From Clostridiales bacterium VE202-21 (GTDB lineage: Bacteria > Bacillota > Clostridia > Lachnospirales > Lachnospiraceae): 64,000 nt of DNA. The notes under the pieces were generated by a model that worked only from the letters and a program-made list of their open reading frames with translations, searched no databases and was not told the origin of the DNA. Positions 37,623 to 46,568 of this stretch are shown here, in pieces. Both the position numbers and the translations under genes were made by a program. Each line of letters begins with the position of its first letter. The first letter of the stretch is position 1. The stretch covers positions 1 through 64,000 of the forward strand of contig BAIF02000123.1 of the NCBI GenBank assembly GCA_000509105.1, in the 5' to 3' direction.

Positions 37623-38718
37623 ATATTCCTCTCAGAACAGCCTTCTGGGCATTAAGGTCAAATAAGCAGCCGTCCATATCTATTTTTACGTTATTTCTGT
37701 CATATTCCCTGTGAGCTAGTATAAATTCTGCCCATTTATCAGCCCCTGCGCTTAACGGAAGAAAATAACATTCCCTGCTGATCTTTGCCTCTTCGGGCAC
37801 GCCGCTGCTTAATACACAGCGCAGCCCCGCCGCCTGTGCTTCCAGACTGATCATGGAAAGGCCCTCAAAATGAGACGGAAGAACAAAAAAATCCATGCCC
37901 TGAAGGAGCCTGTCCACATCATTCCTCCAGCCTGTCAAACGCACCGCACTTTCCAGCCCATACTGCCGCACCTTCTTTTTTATGATTTCCAATTCCTCTC
38001 CTGCTCCGATCAGCAGAAGAACAGCCCTGGAATCTTTTTTATAGATTTCCCGGAATACTTCCAGAAGAAACTCATGATTTTTCACATAGGTGAACGTACC
38101 AGCATGACCGACCACGAAAGAGTCCTCTAATTGCAGTTCCCTTCTCACGTCATCCCTGATGTACTGACTGAACATATATTTTTGGGTATCAATTCCACTC
38201 ACTACTACATGAAAACGATCCGAATCTACGATTCTTCTCGGAAATGCCCACTCTCCGGCCAGTCTGGAAGCACCGTAGTACTCGGTGCCTGTCCGGTACA
38301 AAAACAGTCTGCATATCTTATGAATGCTGTTAAAAACCAGACGTTTCAGTGCATTTGAACAGTCATTACCACTGGCATGGCAATGCAGAACCCGTTTCTT
38401 TACCATACACTTTCTTGCCGCCAGAGCTGCCACACAATCTATTGCCGTAGATATATTTAAATAAACAATATCGTAGTGGTTTTTCTGGATCAAATGGCAC
38501 ACTCTCGCATACTGCTTAAAAGGGTGGTGCAGGCTGGGAATCTCAAATAAACGGGAATGATACTTTTCGAGCCGCTGCCGCAGCCCCTCATCGATATGGT
38601 TGGTAAGAAAGTCCATCTGCACATCCTCTCCCCCGACGGTTTCCAGAAAGTTTAGCAGATATCCATCAATTCCTCCGCCTGTGCCATCCATAATAAAGCC
38701 AATTAAAACCTTTTTCAT
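37600..38718 (-). CDS. GT4/GT1 family glycosyltransferase
   Basis: This 372-aa GT-B enzyme has the N-terminal DGTGGGIDGYLLNFLE and the C-terminal nucleotide-binding half: FVVGHAGTFTYVKNHEFLLEV, LLIGAGEE, LTGWRNDVDRLLQGMDFFVLPSHFEGLSMISLEAQAAGLRCV. The E-x7-E motif (HFEGLSMISLEAQ) is characteristic of retaining GT4 enzymes. It overlaps the Wzy-like gene by 4 nt. The last residues (YPKGTP) are encoded by palindromic repeat copy B, so the C-terminus is not native family sequence. Confidence 0.9.
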   Translation of the reverse strand: MKKVLIGFIMDGTGGGIDGYLLNFLETVGGEDVQMDFLTNHIDEGLRQRLEKYHSRLFEIPSLHHPFKQYARVCHLIQKNHYDIVYLNISTAIDCVAALAARKCMVKKRVLHCHASGNDCSNALKRLVFNSIHKICRLFLYRTGTEYYGASRLAGEWAFPRRIVDSDRFHVVVSGIDTQKYMFSQYIRDDVRRELQLEDSFVVGHAGTFTYVKNHEFLLEVFREIYKKDSRAVLLLIGAGEELEIIKKKVRQYGLESAVRLTGWRNDVDRLLQGMDFFVLPSHFEGLSMISLEAQAAGLRCVLSSGVPEEAKISRECYFLPLSAGADKWAEFILAHREYDRNNVKIDMDGCLFDLNAQKAVLRGILYPKGTP

Positions 38719-40109
38719 TTTGCCTCTTCCTTATGCCCTGTTTGAAGCAGGGCAATGAAATATCCAAAGCACAGCCAAAAACAATATGTCTCCGGTGAAT
38801 TCACATAAAAGATCGTGGAAAGCACCGTGGCCGCCGCCGAAATGGAAGCCATTACCGTGAAAACGGCCACCGCAGGCCTGAAGATATCAGGTGCCGCTCC
38901 CTTTACCTTTCTCTTCATATACAACAGTGTATTAACCATGAGCCATATAAGCGCTGCTATACCCAAAGCTCCCTGTGCCGTAGCTGTATCCACCACCATG
39001 CTGTGCATAGAGTCATATTTTATACCTAAAGAATTCTTCACAAGATATGTTTCCGGAAACTGATCCTCTGCAAATTCCGTAATATTGCGGTAACTGGTGC
39101 CGTATACCGGAGATGCCTTTATGATCTCAAGACCGCTTTCCCAAATTCCCATTCTGCCATTACTCAGGTCATTTGCAAGATCATCTTTCCGTCCGATCGC
39201 TTTCCGTCCTGAGATGCTCTTCTTTGGAATATTTTTCTTTGCCTTGTGGACTGCTTCTATTTTTTTATCTACTGTATTATAAATTTGTTTGAATCCCACG
39301 GTTCCCGCCACTGCTGCTAATCCGATCACCAGCGCCGCAGCGAACGCTGCCGCCGCCCTTCCTCTGCATTTTCCAAACCGGCGGTACAGACAGAGACCTG
39401 CCATTACAAACAGACCAGCAGCCAAAGCTACTTCCCCGGTTCTGGAATCGGAAAACACAAGAAACTGAAACTGCACAATGATACTGAAAACCCAGAATAC
39501 TTTCCCGACTTTCCTTTTGGATATCCAGAAAAGATAGACTGCCAGAAAAACTGCTGCCAGAGCAATAACAGATCCCCTATTGGGTTCGTCGTAGATTCCC
39601 CAAAGCCGCCCCCAGTTGAACCCTACAATATGCTCTGTCCCCAGAGGGTCTGTATATCCCATATTTCTGCCCCAATATACCATAGAAAGGCTGATTATAT
39701 GAACAACGGTGCAGTAAACTACATATACCACCGCCGTAATTTTCAATTCCTTCAATACCTCTTCCCTGCTATACGTACAGGTCGGTATATATATAATAAA
39801 TAAAGAGATAAACATCCATACAAGGCCTTCTATATTCTCCAGATATCCATACCTTATATTCATAACCGCGCTGAATACCGCGCTCAGTAAGAACGCAGCC
39901 AGGGGCCAAAGATTCGGAACCTTTAGATACAGGCGGTAATCCTTCAGCATCCAGAGCCCCAGCACCGCTCCCCAGACCGCCGATAATATCGTCGCATATT
40001 TCATCCATACAGTGCCGTTTACAAAGGCATTGAAAGCCAGCAGTAAATAAATCATATAATACATCTTAAATATAAAAAGTACCTGTTTAAATCTCTTATT
40101 CTCTGTCAT
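38715..40109 (-). CDS. Wzy-like O-antigen polymerase/ligase family protein
   Basis: This 464-aa protein has about ten to twelve TM segments and one large extracytoplasmic loop (about 280-370). The loop holds GRKAIGRKDDLANDLSNGRMGIWESGLEIIKASPVYGTSYRN; the segment NGRMGIWESGLEIIKASPVYG is the Wzy_C/O-antigen ligase signature. It is expected to polymerise repeat units or ligate them to an acceptor on the outer face. It is coupled to the GT4 gene downstream and lies in the middle of the proximal gene set. Confidence 0.88.
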   Translation of the reverse strand: MTENKRFKQVLFIFKMYYMIYLLLAFNAFVNGTVWMKYATILSAVWGAVLGLWMLKDYRLYLKVPNLWPLAAFLLSAVFSAVMNIRYGYLENIEGLVWMFISLFIIYIPTCTYSREEVLKELKITAVVYVVYCTVVHIISLSMVYWGRNMGYTDPLGTEHIVGFNWGRLWGIYDEPNRGSVIALAAVFLAVYLFWISKRKVGKVFWVFSIIVQFQFLVFSDSRTGEVALAAGLFVMAGLCLYRRFGKCRGRAAAAFAAALVIGLAAVAGTVGFKQIYNTVDKKIEAVHKAKKNIPKKSISGRKAIGRKDDLANDLSNGRMGIWESGLEIIKASPVYGTSYRNITEFAEDQFPETYLVKNSLGIKYDSMHSMVVDTATAQGALGIAALIWLMVNTLLYMKRKVKGAAPDIFRPAVAVFTVMASISAAATVLSTIFYVNSPETYCFWLCFGYFIALLQTGHKEEAK

Positions 40110-40139
40110 AATTCTCCTTGCAGTTATTTTTAAAACACA

Positions 40140-41225
40140 TTAACGTCCTGATTTCACCCTCGAATAAACCATAGGCAGAAATCTCCTTACCATATAGATC
40201 CCCCTCCCCATCATCAAACATGGGATTGCTTTCTTCCAGCGGAACAGCATCAGTGCAGTCCGAAGTGTCACGCTTTCCTTTGCCCGTGCCATCGGAATCA
40301 ATTCATTGAACAGGCCCTGGGCAAACACCCCTTTGCACCACTTATACCGCTGTGCATGATTCATGCCTGAACGTCTGTCACAGTTTCTTTCCAGAGCGGA
40401 AAGAATATACCTTGCATACAAGCTCCCCAGAACACTCCTGACTGCTTCCGTACAGATCCCCCAGTAGGAAAACTGGTCAAACAGCATCTCAATCCGCTGC
40501 CTGTGGAGTTTAAAATAATCCGGTACAAACTTATTCGTCAGGTTGGCTTCCATCCTTTTGCCGTAATGATACGGCACAATGGGCAGAATATTCATTCTTT
40601 CTATATCCATAAAATATTTAATATTAAAGACGATATCCTCGATCAGCCTGACATTTTCATAATCCAGCCTCAGCTCCCGGATATAGGAAAGCAGATAAAA
40701 CTTGTTCCAAGCATACCCATACAGTGTCTGTTGTTCCAGCTCTATTATATGGGGACGGAATTCTTCAGCAGACCGGTAATAATGTTCTTCTGGGCAGATA
40801 GGGTGTGTATATTGGAGATGCCCCTTCTTATCATAGTATTCTTCAATATGACCGAACAGCACTACCTGCGCTGGATTTTTCCCGATAGAGGCATACACTT
40901 GCGCCAGCAGGGTATGATCCACATAATCATCCGGATCCATAAACCAGATGTACTCTCCGCGTGCCGCCCTGGTTCCGGTATTGCGTGCTGCGCTCAAGCC
41001 CCTGTTTACCTCATGGCGTATCACCTGGATGCGGGAGTCCTCCGAGGCGTATTTTTCTGCAATCCTTCCGCTTCCATCCTTAGTACAGTCATCTACCACC
41101 AGGATCTCCCAATTGCCAAATGTCTGATTCTGTATGCTTTGAATCGCTCTGTCTATATATTTCTCCACACCGTAGGCGGGCATAACGATAGAAAAATAAG
41201 GCGTTTTTGCCTCTTTTTTATCCAT
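40140..41225 (-). CDS. GT2 family glycosyltransferase
   Basis: A protein of about 361 aa. The start at 41225 is preferred because GAGAGGT lies 7 bp upstream; an ATG 15 nt earlier overlaps that site. Motifs are FSIVMPAYGVEKYIDRAI, LVVDDCTKDGSG, RGLSAARNTG and the metal-binding WFMDPDDYV, typical of GT2 GT-A enzymes. A long C-terminal region of about 150 residues probably determines the acceptor. It is 16 bp from the preceding gene. It adds one sugar of the repeat unit; the donor is unknown. Confidence 0.88.
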   Translation of the reverse strand: MDKKEAKTPYFSIVMPAYGVEKYIDRAIQSIQNQTFGNWEILVVDDCTKDGSGRIAEKYASEDSRIQVIRHEVNRGLSAARNTGTRAARGEYIWFMDPDDYVDHTLLAQVYASIGKNPAQVVLFGHIEEYYDKKGHLQYTHPICPEEHYYRSAEEFRPHIIELEQQTLYGYAWNKFYLLSYIRELRLDYENVRLIEDIVFNIKYFMDIERMNILPIVPYHYGKRMEANLTNKFVPDYFKLHRQRIEMLFDQFSYWGICTEAVRSVLGSLYARYILSALERNCDRRSGMNHAQRYKWCKGVFAQGLFNELIPMARAKESVTLRTALMLFRWKKAIPCLMMGRGIYMVRRFLPMVYSRVKSGR

Positions 41226-41241
41226 AAATGTACCTCTCAAT

Positions 41242-42465
41242 TTACTTCTTTTCAGTCAGTTCCCTGATTAACTCTACTATCTTTCTGTATGATTTGGGCC
41301 TGTCAAACTGTTCTTCCGCAATCTTTCTTGCTTTTTTCCCCATTTCCAGGCGCTTTTCTTCATTCTCATACAAATCTTCGATGGCATCCGCCAGGATTTT
41401 GACATCCTCTGGTTCGATATTTACGCCAAAACCGTCCGCCTCAACTTTTCTTCTGAATTCAGGACTCATACATGTATTAATCATTGCCCTGCCGGCGGCA
41501 AGATAATCACCGATCTTGGTAACAATGCTTTGCGGAGCCTTTCTTACAAAAGAATTGACCAGAATATCCGACTTTTTCAGGTAAGCAGCCATTTTATCAT
41601 AGGGTGCGTAACCAACAAATTCTACATTGTAGATCTGGCGTTCCCGCGCCAGCGCTTCCAACTCATCTTTCATTGGTCCGCCGCCCAGTATCTTGATCCG
41701 GATATCCTGCCTGCCTCTTCCTGCCAATTCTTCCGCTGCCAGCACCATGGTACGTATGTCATAGCTGGTTCCGATTGTACCGGCATAACTCACCCAGAAT
41801 TCACGTTCTGCCTTTGTAACCAGAGAGTCATTCTCCTCGGCGCCTTTATCAAATTCTGAGATCTCATTGCCTACATAAACCGTGGCCTTAGGCACTTCCC
41901 TCTTCTGGTTCTGAAACGGCCTGTCTCTATATTCATCCGATGTGCCGATGACTCCCGATACTAGGGAATAAACCTTTTCTGCATCTCTCTGCAGTGGATG
42001 GAATAAAATGGAACTGATCACGGGAATATCCAGCACCATCCGCATGGCCTCCGGCCAAAGGTCGTTTACATCCGCCACAAATGGAATCCCCCGCCGCTTT
42101 GCGTATTCGGCTGCCGCCAGCGCCACATCATTCGGGGGAATTTCCGCATAGAGAAGATCATAGTCCCCTTCTTTCTCCAACAGCGCCGTCAGATTCTTTG
42201 CTGCGATCTTATGGCTGCGGATTCTTTTCAGATCCACATTTTTCTTATATCCCGGCTCATATATAAACTTGATCCCGAACTGGTAATCCTCTTTTTTAAT
42301 CTTTTCCATATCCCTCTGGGATTTTTCCCAATGCTGGAATGTGGTCGTTATCAAATCCACCTGATATCCCGCTTCTGTCAGAAAATCACAAAGGTAGCGA
42401 AACCGGGTATAGCCTTTTTCTCCGTCCAGTCTTACCCCCATTGTAATGACTGCTATCTTCTTCAT
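41242..42465 (-). CDS. GT4 family glycosyltransferase (WbuB-like)
   Basis: This 407-aa GT-B enzyme has an N-terminal acceptor domain (AVITMGVRLDGEKGYTRFRYL, ADVNDLWPEAMRMV) and a C-terminal donor domain. The donor domain shows VSYAGTIGTSYDIRTMV, KILGGGPMKDELE, VEFVGYAPYDKMAAYLKKSDILVNSF, and the late acidic region where the GT4 E-x7-E would be. The motif ADVNDLWPE is common in WbuB-like (WcaI-type) transferases that add the second sugar. It follows the initiating sugar transferase gene by 13 bp, consistent with that role. Confidence 0.88.
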   Translation of the reverse strand: MKKIAVITMGVRLDGEKGYTRFRYLCDFLTEAGYQVDLITTTFQHWEKSQRDMEKIKKEDYQFGIKFIYEPGYKKNVDLKRIRSHKIAAKNLTALLEKEGDYDLLYAEIPPNDVALAAAEYAKRRGIPFVADVNDLWPEAMRMVLDIPVISSILFHPLQRDAEKVYSLVSGVIGTSDEYRDRPFQNQKREVPKATVYVGNEISEFDKGAEENDSLVTKAEREFWVSYAGTIGTSYDIRTMVLAAEELAGRGRQDIRIKILGGGPMKDELEALARERQIYNVEFVGYAPYDKMAAYLKKSDILVNSFVRKAPQSIVTKIGDYLAAGRAMINTCMSPEFRRKVEADGFGVNIEPEDVKILADAIEDLYENEEKRLEMGKKARKIAEEQFDRPKSYRKIVELIRELTEKK

Positions 42466-42478
42466 CGTATATCCCCCT

Positions 42479-43246
42479 CTACTTTATCACTGCGAGTACT
42501 GTATCTATCATTACCCTGATATCTCCCCAGAAATGAAAGTTCCGGAGATACTGCAGGTTATATTTCATTTTCACGGGAAGTATATGATCCACATATACTT
42601 CGTCTACCGATTTTCCCGTCTCCCTCAGATATTTTTCCATCATTAAATCCTCATCCTTGAAGATAATACTGGTACGGGATGTGATCCCTGCGGGAAGGAG
42701 GAGCGTTGCCTTCATCTCTTCGGTATATTGCTCCACATACTTTCTTACTTCCGGCCTGGTTCCAACAAAAGACATGTCCCCGGTAAGTACATTAAAAAGC
42801 TGCGGCAGCTCATCCAGCCTGCATTTGCGGAGCATCTTTCCTGCCCTGGTAATGCGGCTGTCCGCCTTGCCGGTGACTAAAGGTCCCTTTTGATCCGCAT
42901 CTGCGACCATAGTCCTGAACTTGAAAATACGATATGGTTTCCCATATCGTGTAATCCGCTCCTGTCTGTAAAAGACAGGCCCTCTGCTGTCCAATTTTAT
43001 CCATAGTGCAAGCACAGCCATGACCGGCGCTAAAACAACGGTCAAAACTAATGCAAAAAGAAGATCCATGATGCGTTTCATACACAGACTAATCTTCTTC
43101 TTTTTCAATTTATCATAATAAGGCCGGAGTGTCTTGTTCTTCATTGAATCCGGCAGCTGTTCCCATCTGATCATTCTTTTTACTCCTGATTGTAAGAATA
43201 ACGGCTGCTTTGCCCTGTCATAACATTCTAATACATCCTTCATCAT
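42479..43246 (-). CDS. Initiating sugar-1-phosphate transferase (PglC/WcaJ C-terminal type)
   Basis: This 255-aa polyprenyl-phosphate sugar phosphotransferase has one re-entrant hydrophobic segment (about 57-82) after KRIMDLLFAL. Conserved motifs are GPVFYRQERITRYGKPYRIFKFRTM, the catalytic DE in RKCRLDELPQLFNVLTGDMSFVGTRPE, and PAGITSRTS. It lacks the long N-terminal TM domain of WcaJ/WbaP, so it resembles monotopic PglC. It transfers a sugar phosphate to undecaprenyl phosphate and starts repeat-unit assembly. The adjacent PglE- and PglF-like genes suggest a 4-amino-4,6-dideoxy sugar as donor. Confidence 0.9.
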   Translation of the reverse strand: MMKDVLECYDRAKQPLFLQSGVKRMIRWEQLPDSMKNKTLRPYYDKLKKKKISLCMKRIMDLLFALVLTVVLAPVMAVLALWIKLDSRGPVFYRQERITRYGKPYRIFKFRTMVADADQKGPLVTGKADSRITRAGKMLRKCRLDELPQLFNVLTGDMSFVGTRPEVRKYVEQYTEEMKATLLLPAGITSRTSIIFKDEDLMMEKYLRETGKSVDEVYVDHILPVKMKYNLQYLRNFHFWGDIRVMIDTVLAVIK

Positions 43247-43309
43247 ATCTCAAGTCCCGGAGGACTTTTCACATTGGATCTCTATTCTATCGTAATGCTA
43301 TATCTGCGC

Positions 43310-44512
43310 TCATAGCAGCGCCCGAAATGTTTCGGACACATACTGCACCTGTTCATCAGTCAGGCATGTATGAAGCGGAAGCGTAATTTCATTCTCAAAC
43401 TGTGCATAAGCATTCGGAAAGTCCTCCAAGTCAAATCCCATCCGCTTATAGGCGGTCAGCATCGGAAGTGGTTTGTAGTGGACATTGGATGCAATTCCAG
43501 CTTCTGCCAATTCTGTGATAATATTGTTACACTCTTCACGTGATTTGTCAAGCGCACGTACAAGATATAGGTGTCCGCTGGACTGATGATGCTCTCCATA
43601 GTGTGTCAGCACCTGCACCGGGCTCTGCCCCAGCCCTACATCGTACATGCCGATGATTTTTTTTCTTCTCTCCAGAATCTCCGGATACCGCTCCAGCTGT
43701 ACCAGTCCTATAGCCGCCATAATATCCGTCATGTTGCACTTATAATAAGGCGCCACAACATCGTATTCCCACGCTCCTGCCTGTGTTTTCGCCAACGCAT
43801 CCTTGGACTGCCCATGAAGGGAAAGGAGCATATAATCCCTGTATAGTCCTTCCGCATCCAGACCTGCCTTCTGTATTGTATCGGACCAGGTCACTGCCCC
43901 GCCCTCGGCCGTAGTCAGGTTTTTAACTGCATGAAATGAAAAACAGGTAAAATCCGCAATCTCTCCGCACATTTTGCCCTCCCTGCGCGCGCCAAAGGCA
44001 TGGGCGGCGTCTGCCATTACAAGAATACGCCCAAGCGCTTCCTGCCGCTCATTTGAAGGCCGGTATATCTGTTTTTTTTCTTCGGCAATGCGGAATATTT
44101 CATCGTACCTGCTGTAAATAATTCCGGCCAGATCCACACATATAATTGCTTTTGTACGTTCTGTCACCGCCTCCGCCGCTTTTTCAGGATCCATTTCATA
44201 GGATCCGGGCAGCGTATCCACTAAAACAGGAACTGCCCCCACATGGCAGATACAGCTGCAGGTAGCCGTATACGTGTATGCAGTCGTAATCACTTCGTCT
44301 CCTGCTCCAATTCCCATCACGCGGAGTGTCATCTCCATACAGGCGGTAGCGGAATTCAGGCAGGCAGCCTTTCGTGTACCGCAGTATTCCGCGATTCTGC
44401 GTTCGAATTCCTTGGTCCGCGGACCGGTAGTGATCCAGCCGCTTTGCAGGGTCTTCACAACCTCTGTAATTTCTTCTTCGGTAATATCCGGTGGTGAAAA
44501 TGGTACCTTCAT
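43310..44512 (-). CDS. DegT/DnrJ/EryC1 nucleotide-sugar aminotransferase (PglE/LegC-like)
   Basis: A protein of about 400 aa. The start at 44512 is preceded by AAGAAGG 8 bp away; an earlier ATG overlaps the upstream gene. Features are FSPPDITEEEI, SGWITTGPRTKEFE, AACLNSATACMEMTLR, DEVITTAYTYTATC, VMADAAHAFGARR and SFHAVKNLTTAEGGAV with PLP Lys197. It is expected to aminate the 4-keto sugar produced by the coupled CapD/PglF-type dehydratase. A PglD-type acetyltransferase is missing from the neighbourhood, so the amine may stay free or be acylated by another enzyme (inference). Confidence 0.9.
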   Translation of the reverse strand: MKVPFSPPDITEEEITEVVKTLQSGWITTGPRTKEFERRIAEYCGTRKAACLNSATACMEMTLRVMGIGAGDEVITTAYTYTATCSCICHVGAVPVLVDTLPGSYEMDPEKAAEAVTERTKAIICVDLAGIIYSRYDEIFRIAEEKKQIYRPSNERQEALGRILVMADAAHAFGARREGKMCGEIADFTCFSFHAVKNLTTAEGGAVTWSDTIQKAGLDAEGLYRDYMLLSLHGQSKDALAKTQAGAWEYDVVAPYYKCNMTDIMAAIGLVQLERYPEILERRKKIIGMYDVGLGQSPVQVLTHYGEHHQSSGHLYLVRALDKSREECNNIITELAEAGIASNVHYKPLPMLTAYKRMGFDLEDFPNAYAQFENEITLPLHTCLTDEQVQYVSETFRALL

Positions 44513-44532
44513 ATTTTGTGCCTTCTTTCCTG

Positions 44533-46542
44533 TCATGATCGGTTTTTTCTGGATTTCGGACTGTCTGTCCGTATATCTGCATCCGCAATCCCTCTGTCTA
44601 AAAAAGCGCTGGGCAGTTTGGAACGGGTATCTGAAAATTCTTTATTCCATCCGGCCTGTATCTGCTGATCCCTGATAATATCTGCATCCCGCAGATGATA
44701 GGTCGGAACAATCTTGTGAACAATATATTTCATACGGTCTGTCTCCGCATACGCCTCACGATATAAATCTTCCAGATCGTTTAAAAATTCTTCTTCATCA
44801 AATTCAATCGGCTTTCCGATGTGTATTTTTTCATTTTCCGTATTCTCCAGACCTTCTTCTGCCATCAGAAGTTCTTCATATAACTTCTCTCCCGGCCGCA
44901 GTCCAGTATACTTAATTTCAATATCTACTCCAAGCGTATAGCCCGACAGCCGGATCAGGTTCTTTGCCAGGTCCACAATCTTCACCGGCTGGCCCATATC
45001 CAGCACAAAGATTTCTCCGCCCTTTGCGCTGGCCCCTGCCTGCAGAACCAGTGATACAGCCTCCGGAATCGTCATGAAATAGCGGATAATATCCGGGTGT
45101 GTAACGGTAACCGGCCCTCCAGCTTCAATTTGTTTCTTGAACAGAGGAATCACGCTGCCGTTGCTGCCCAGCACGTTACCAAAGCGCACTGCGACATACT
45201 CTGTCCTTGAACGGTTGTTAAAGGCCTGGATAATCATCTCGCACATCCGCTTGGAGGCGCCCATAATGTTTGTCGGATTAACCGCCTTATCCGTAGAAAT
45301 GAGCACAAATTTATCAACGCCGTACCTGTCCGCCGCAAGCGCTACCTTATAAGTTCCAAAGACGTTATTTTTGATCGCCTCATTGGGACTGTCCTCCATC
45401 AGCGGTACGTGCTTGTGCGCGGCCGCATGGTAGACAATATCGGGGCGGTACTGGGCAAAAACACTATTTACCTTCCTGCCGTTTCTGACCGATCCGATCA
45501 GCACCACGAGATCCAGATACGGAAATTTTGCTTTCAGTTCCTGCTGGATATCATAGGCATTGTTTTCATAGATATCAAAAATAATCAACTGTTTTACACC
45601 GTTTGCCGCTATCTGACGGCACAGCTCACTTCCAATGCTGCCGCCTCCGCCTGTCACCAGTACGACCTTGCCGGACACATACCGCCCGATTTTCTCCGTC
45701 GTAATCCGAATCGGATCTCTTCCCAGCAAGTCCTCAATCTCTACATTGCGCAGTTTTGACACACTGACTTCTCCATTTACCAGCTGGTATACTCCGGGAA
45801 GAATTTTCAACTCACAATCCGGCACCTTCTGGCAGATATCCAGGATCTTCTGCCGCTCCCGCTTATCTGCGCTTGGGATTGCAATGATAATTTCATTGAT
45901 CCTGTATTTTTCCGCACTATGCAGGATTTCTTCCCTTCCGCCCACTACCTTAACACCGTGGATAAATGTGCCGCGTTTTCTTGGATTATCATCGATCACA
46001 CAGCAGATCTTTGCATCCAGCTCCGTGCTAAGCTCCAGTTCCTTCATCACCACATTGCAGGCCTCGCCGGCCCCGATAATCATAGTATTGCGGACATGCC
46101 TCCCGTGAATGTTCCCCCGGTACAACAGCCTTGCCAGCCTGTATGAAAACCTGCTCAGGCATGTCAGCAGAAACAAGGCAACCACATAAAGAGGAAAATA
46201 TCCCCTGTATATGGTCCTGTAAGTGAGATAATAGGCCAGAATATTAAACAAAACCGATGCGAGGCAGGCTTCAATCACATATACCAGTTCTTTGATACTC
46301 GCAAATCTCCAAAGGCTTGTATATAATCTGCAGGCAGCAAAGATCACAACGGTCACAATCGTATTAACTACGACCAAATCTAACACAGAAGTATAGTATT
46401 CGGCCGGTATCTCACTGATCTGCATATTGAAGCGGATCCACAATGCCAGAAAGGAACTGGCATTAATAAATACGATATCCAAAATCACAAGCAATGCTTT
46501 ATAGATAATCGAAAGATCCCACTTTTTTAACAGTTTCATCAT
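44533..46542 (-). CDS. UDP-N-acetylglucosamine 4,6-dehydratase family (CapD/WbpM/PglF)
   Basis: This 669-aa membrane-bound dehydratase has four N-terminal TM helices (about 15-125) and a CoA-binding-like Rossmann domain (MIIGAGEACNVVMKEL). The extended SDR domain follows, with VTGGGGSIGSELCRQ and ISTDKAVNPTNIMGASKRMCE. The latter carries the characteristic Lys of the SxxxxxxxMxxxK form that replaces Tyr-x3-Lys in large dehydratases. It makes UDP-4-keto-6-deoxy-HexNAc. It precedes the aminotransferase gene and with it and the sugar transferase forms a PglF-PglE-PglC-like initiation set. Confidence 0.92.
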   Translation of the reverse strand: MMKLLKKWDLSIIYKALLVILDIVFINASSFLALWIRFNMQISEIPAEYYTSVLDLVVVNTIVTVVIFAACRLYTSLWRFASIKELVYVIEACLASVLFNILAYYLTYRTIYRGYFPLYVVALFLLTCLSRFSYRLARLLYRGNIHGRHVRNTMIIGAGEACNVVMKELELSTELDAKICCVIDDNPRKRGTFIHGVKVVGGREEILHSAEKYRINEIIIAIPSADKRERQKILDICQKVPDCELKILPGVYQLVNGEVSVSKLRNVEIEDLLGRDPIRITTEKIGRYVSGKVVLVTGGGGSIGSELCRQIAANGVKQLIIFDIYENNAYDIQQELKAKFPYLDLVVLIGSVRNGRKVNSVFAQYRPDIVYHAAAHKHVPLMEDSPNEAIKNNVFGTYKVALAADRYGVDKFVLISTDKAVNPTNIMGASKRMCEMIIQAFNNRSRTEYVAVRFGNVLGSNGSVIPLFKKQIEAGGPVTVTHPDIIRYFMTIPEAVSLVLQAGASAKGGEIFVLDMGQPVKIVDLAKNLIRLSGYTLGVDIEIKYTGLRPGEKLYEELLMAEEGLENTENEKIHIGKPIEFDEEEFLNDLEDLYREAYAETDRMKYIVHKIVPTYHLRDADIIRDQQIQAGWNKEFSDTRSKLPSAFLDRGIADADIRTDSPKSRKNRS

Positions 46543-46568
46543 ATTCTTTTCCTCGGTATTTTAGAATT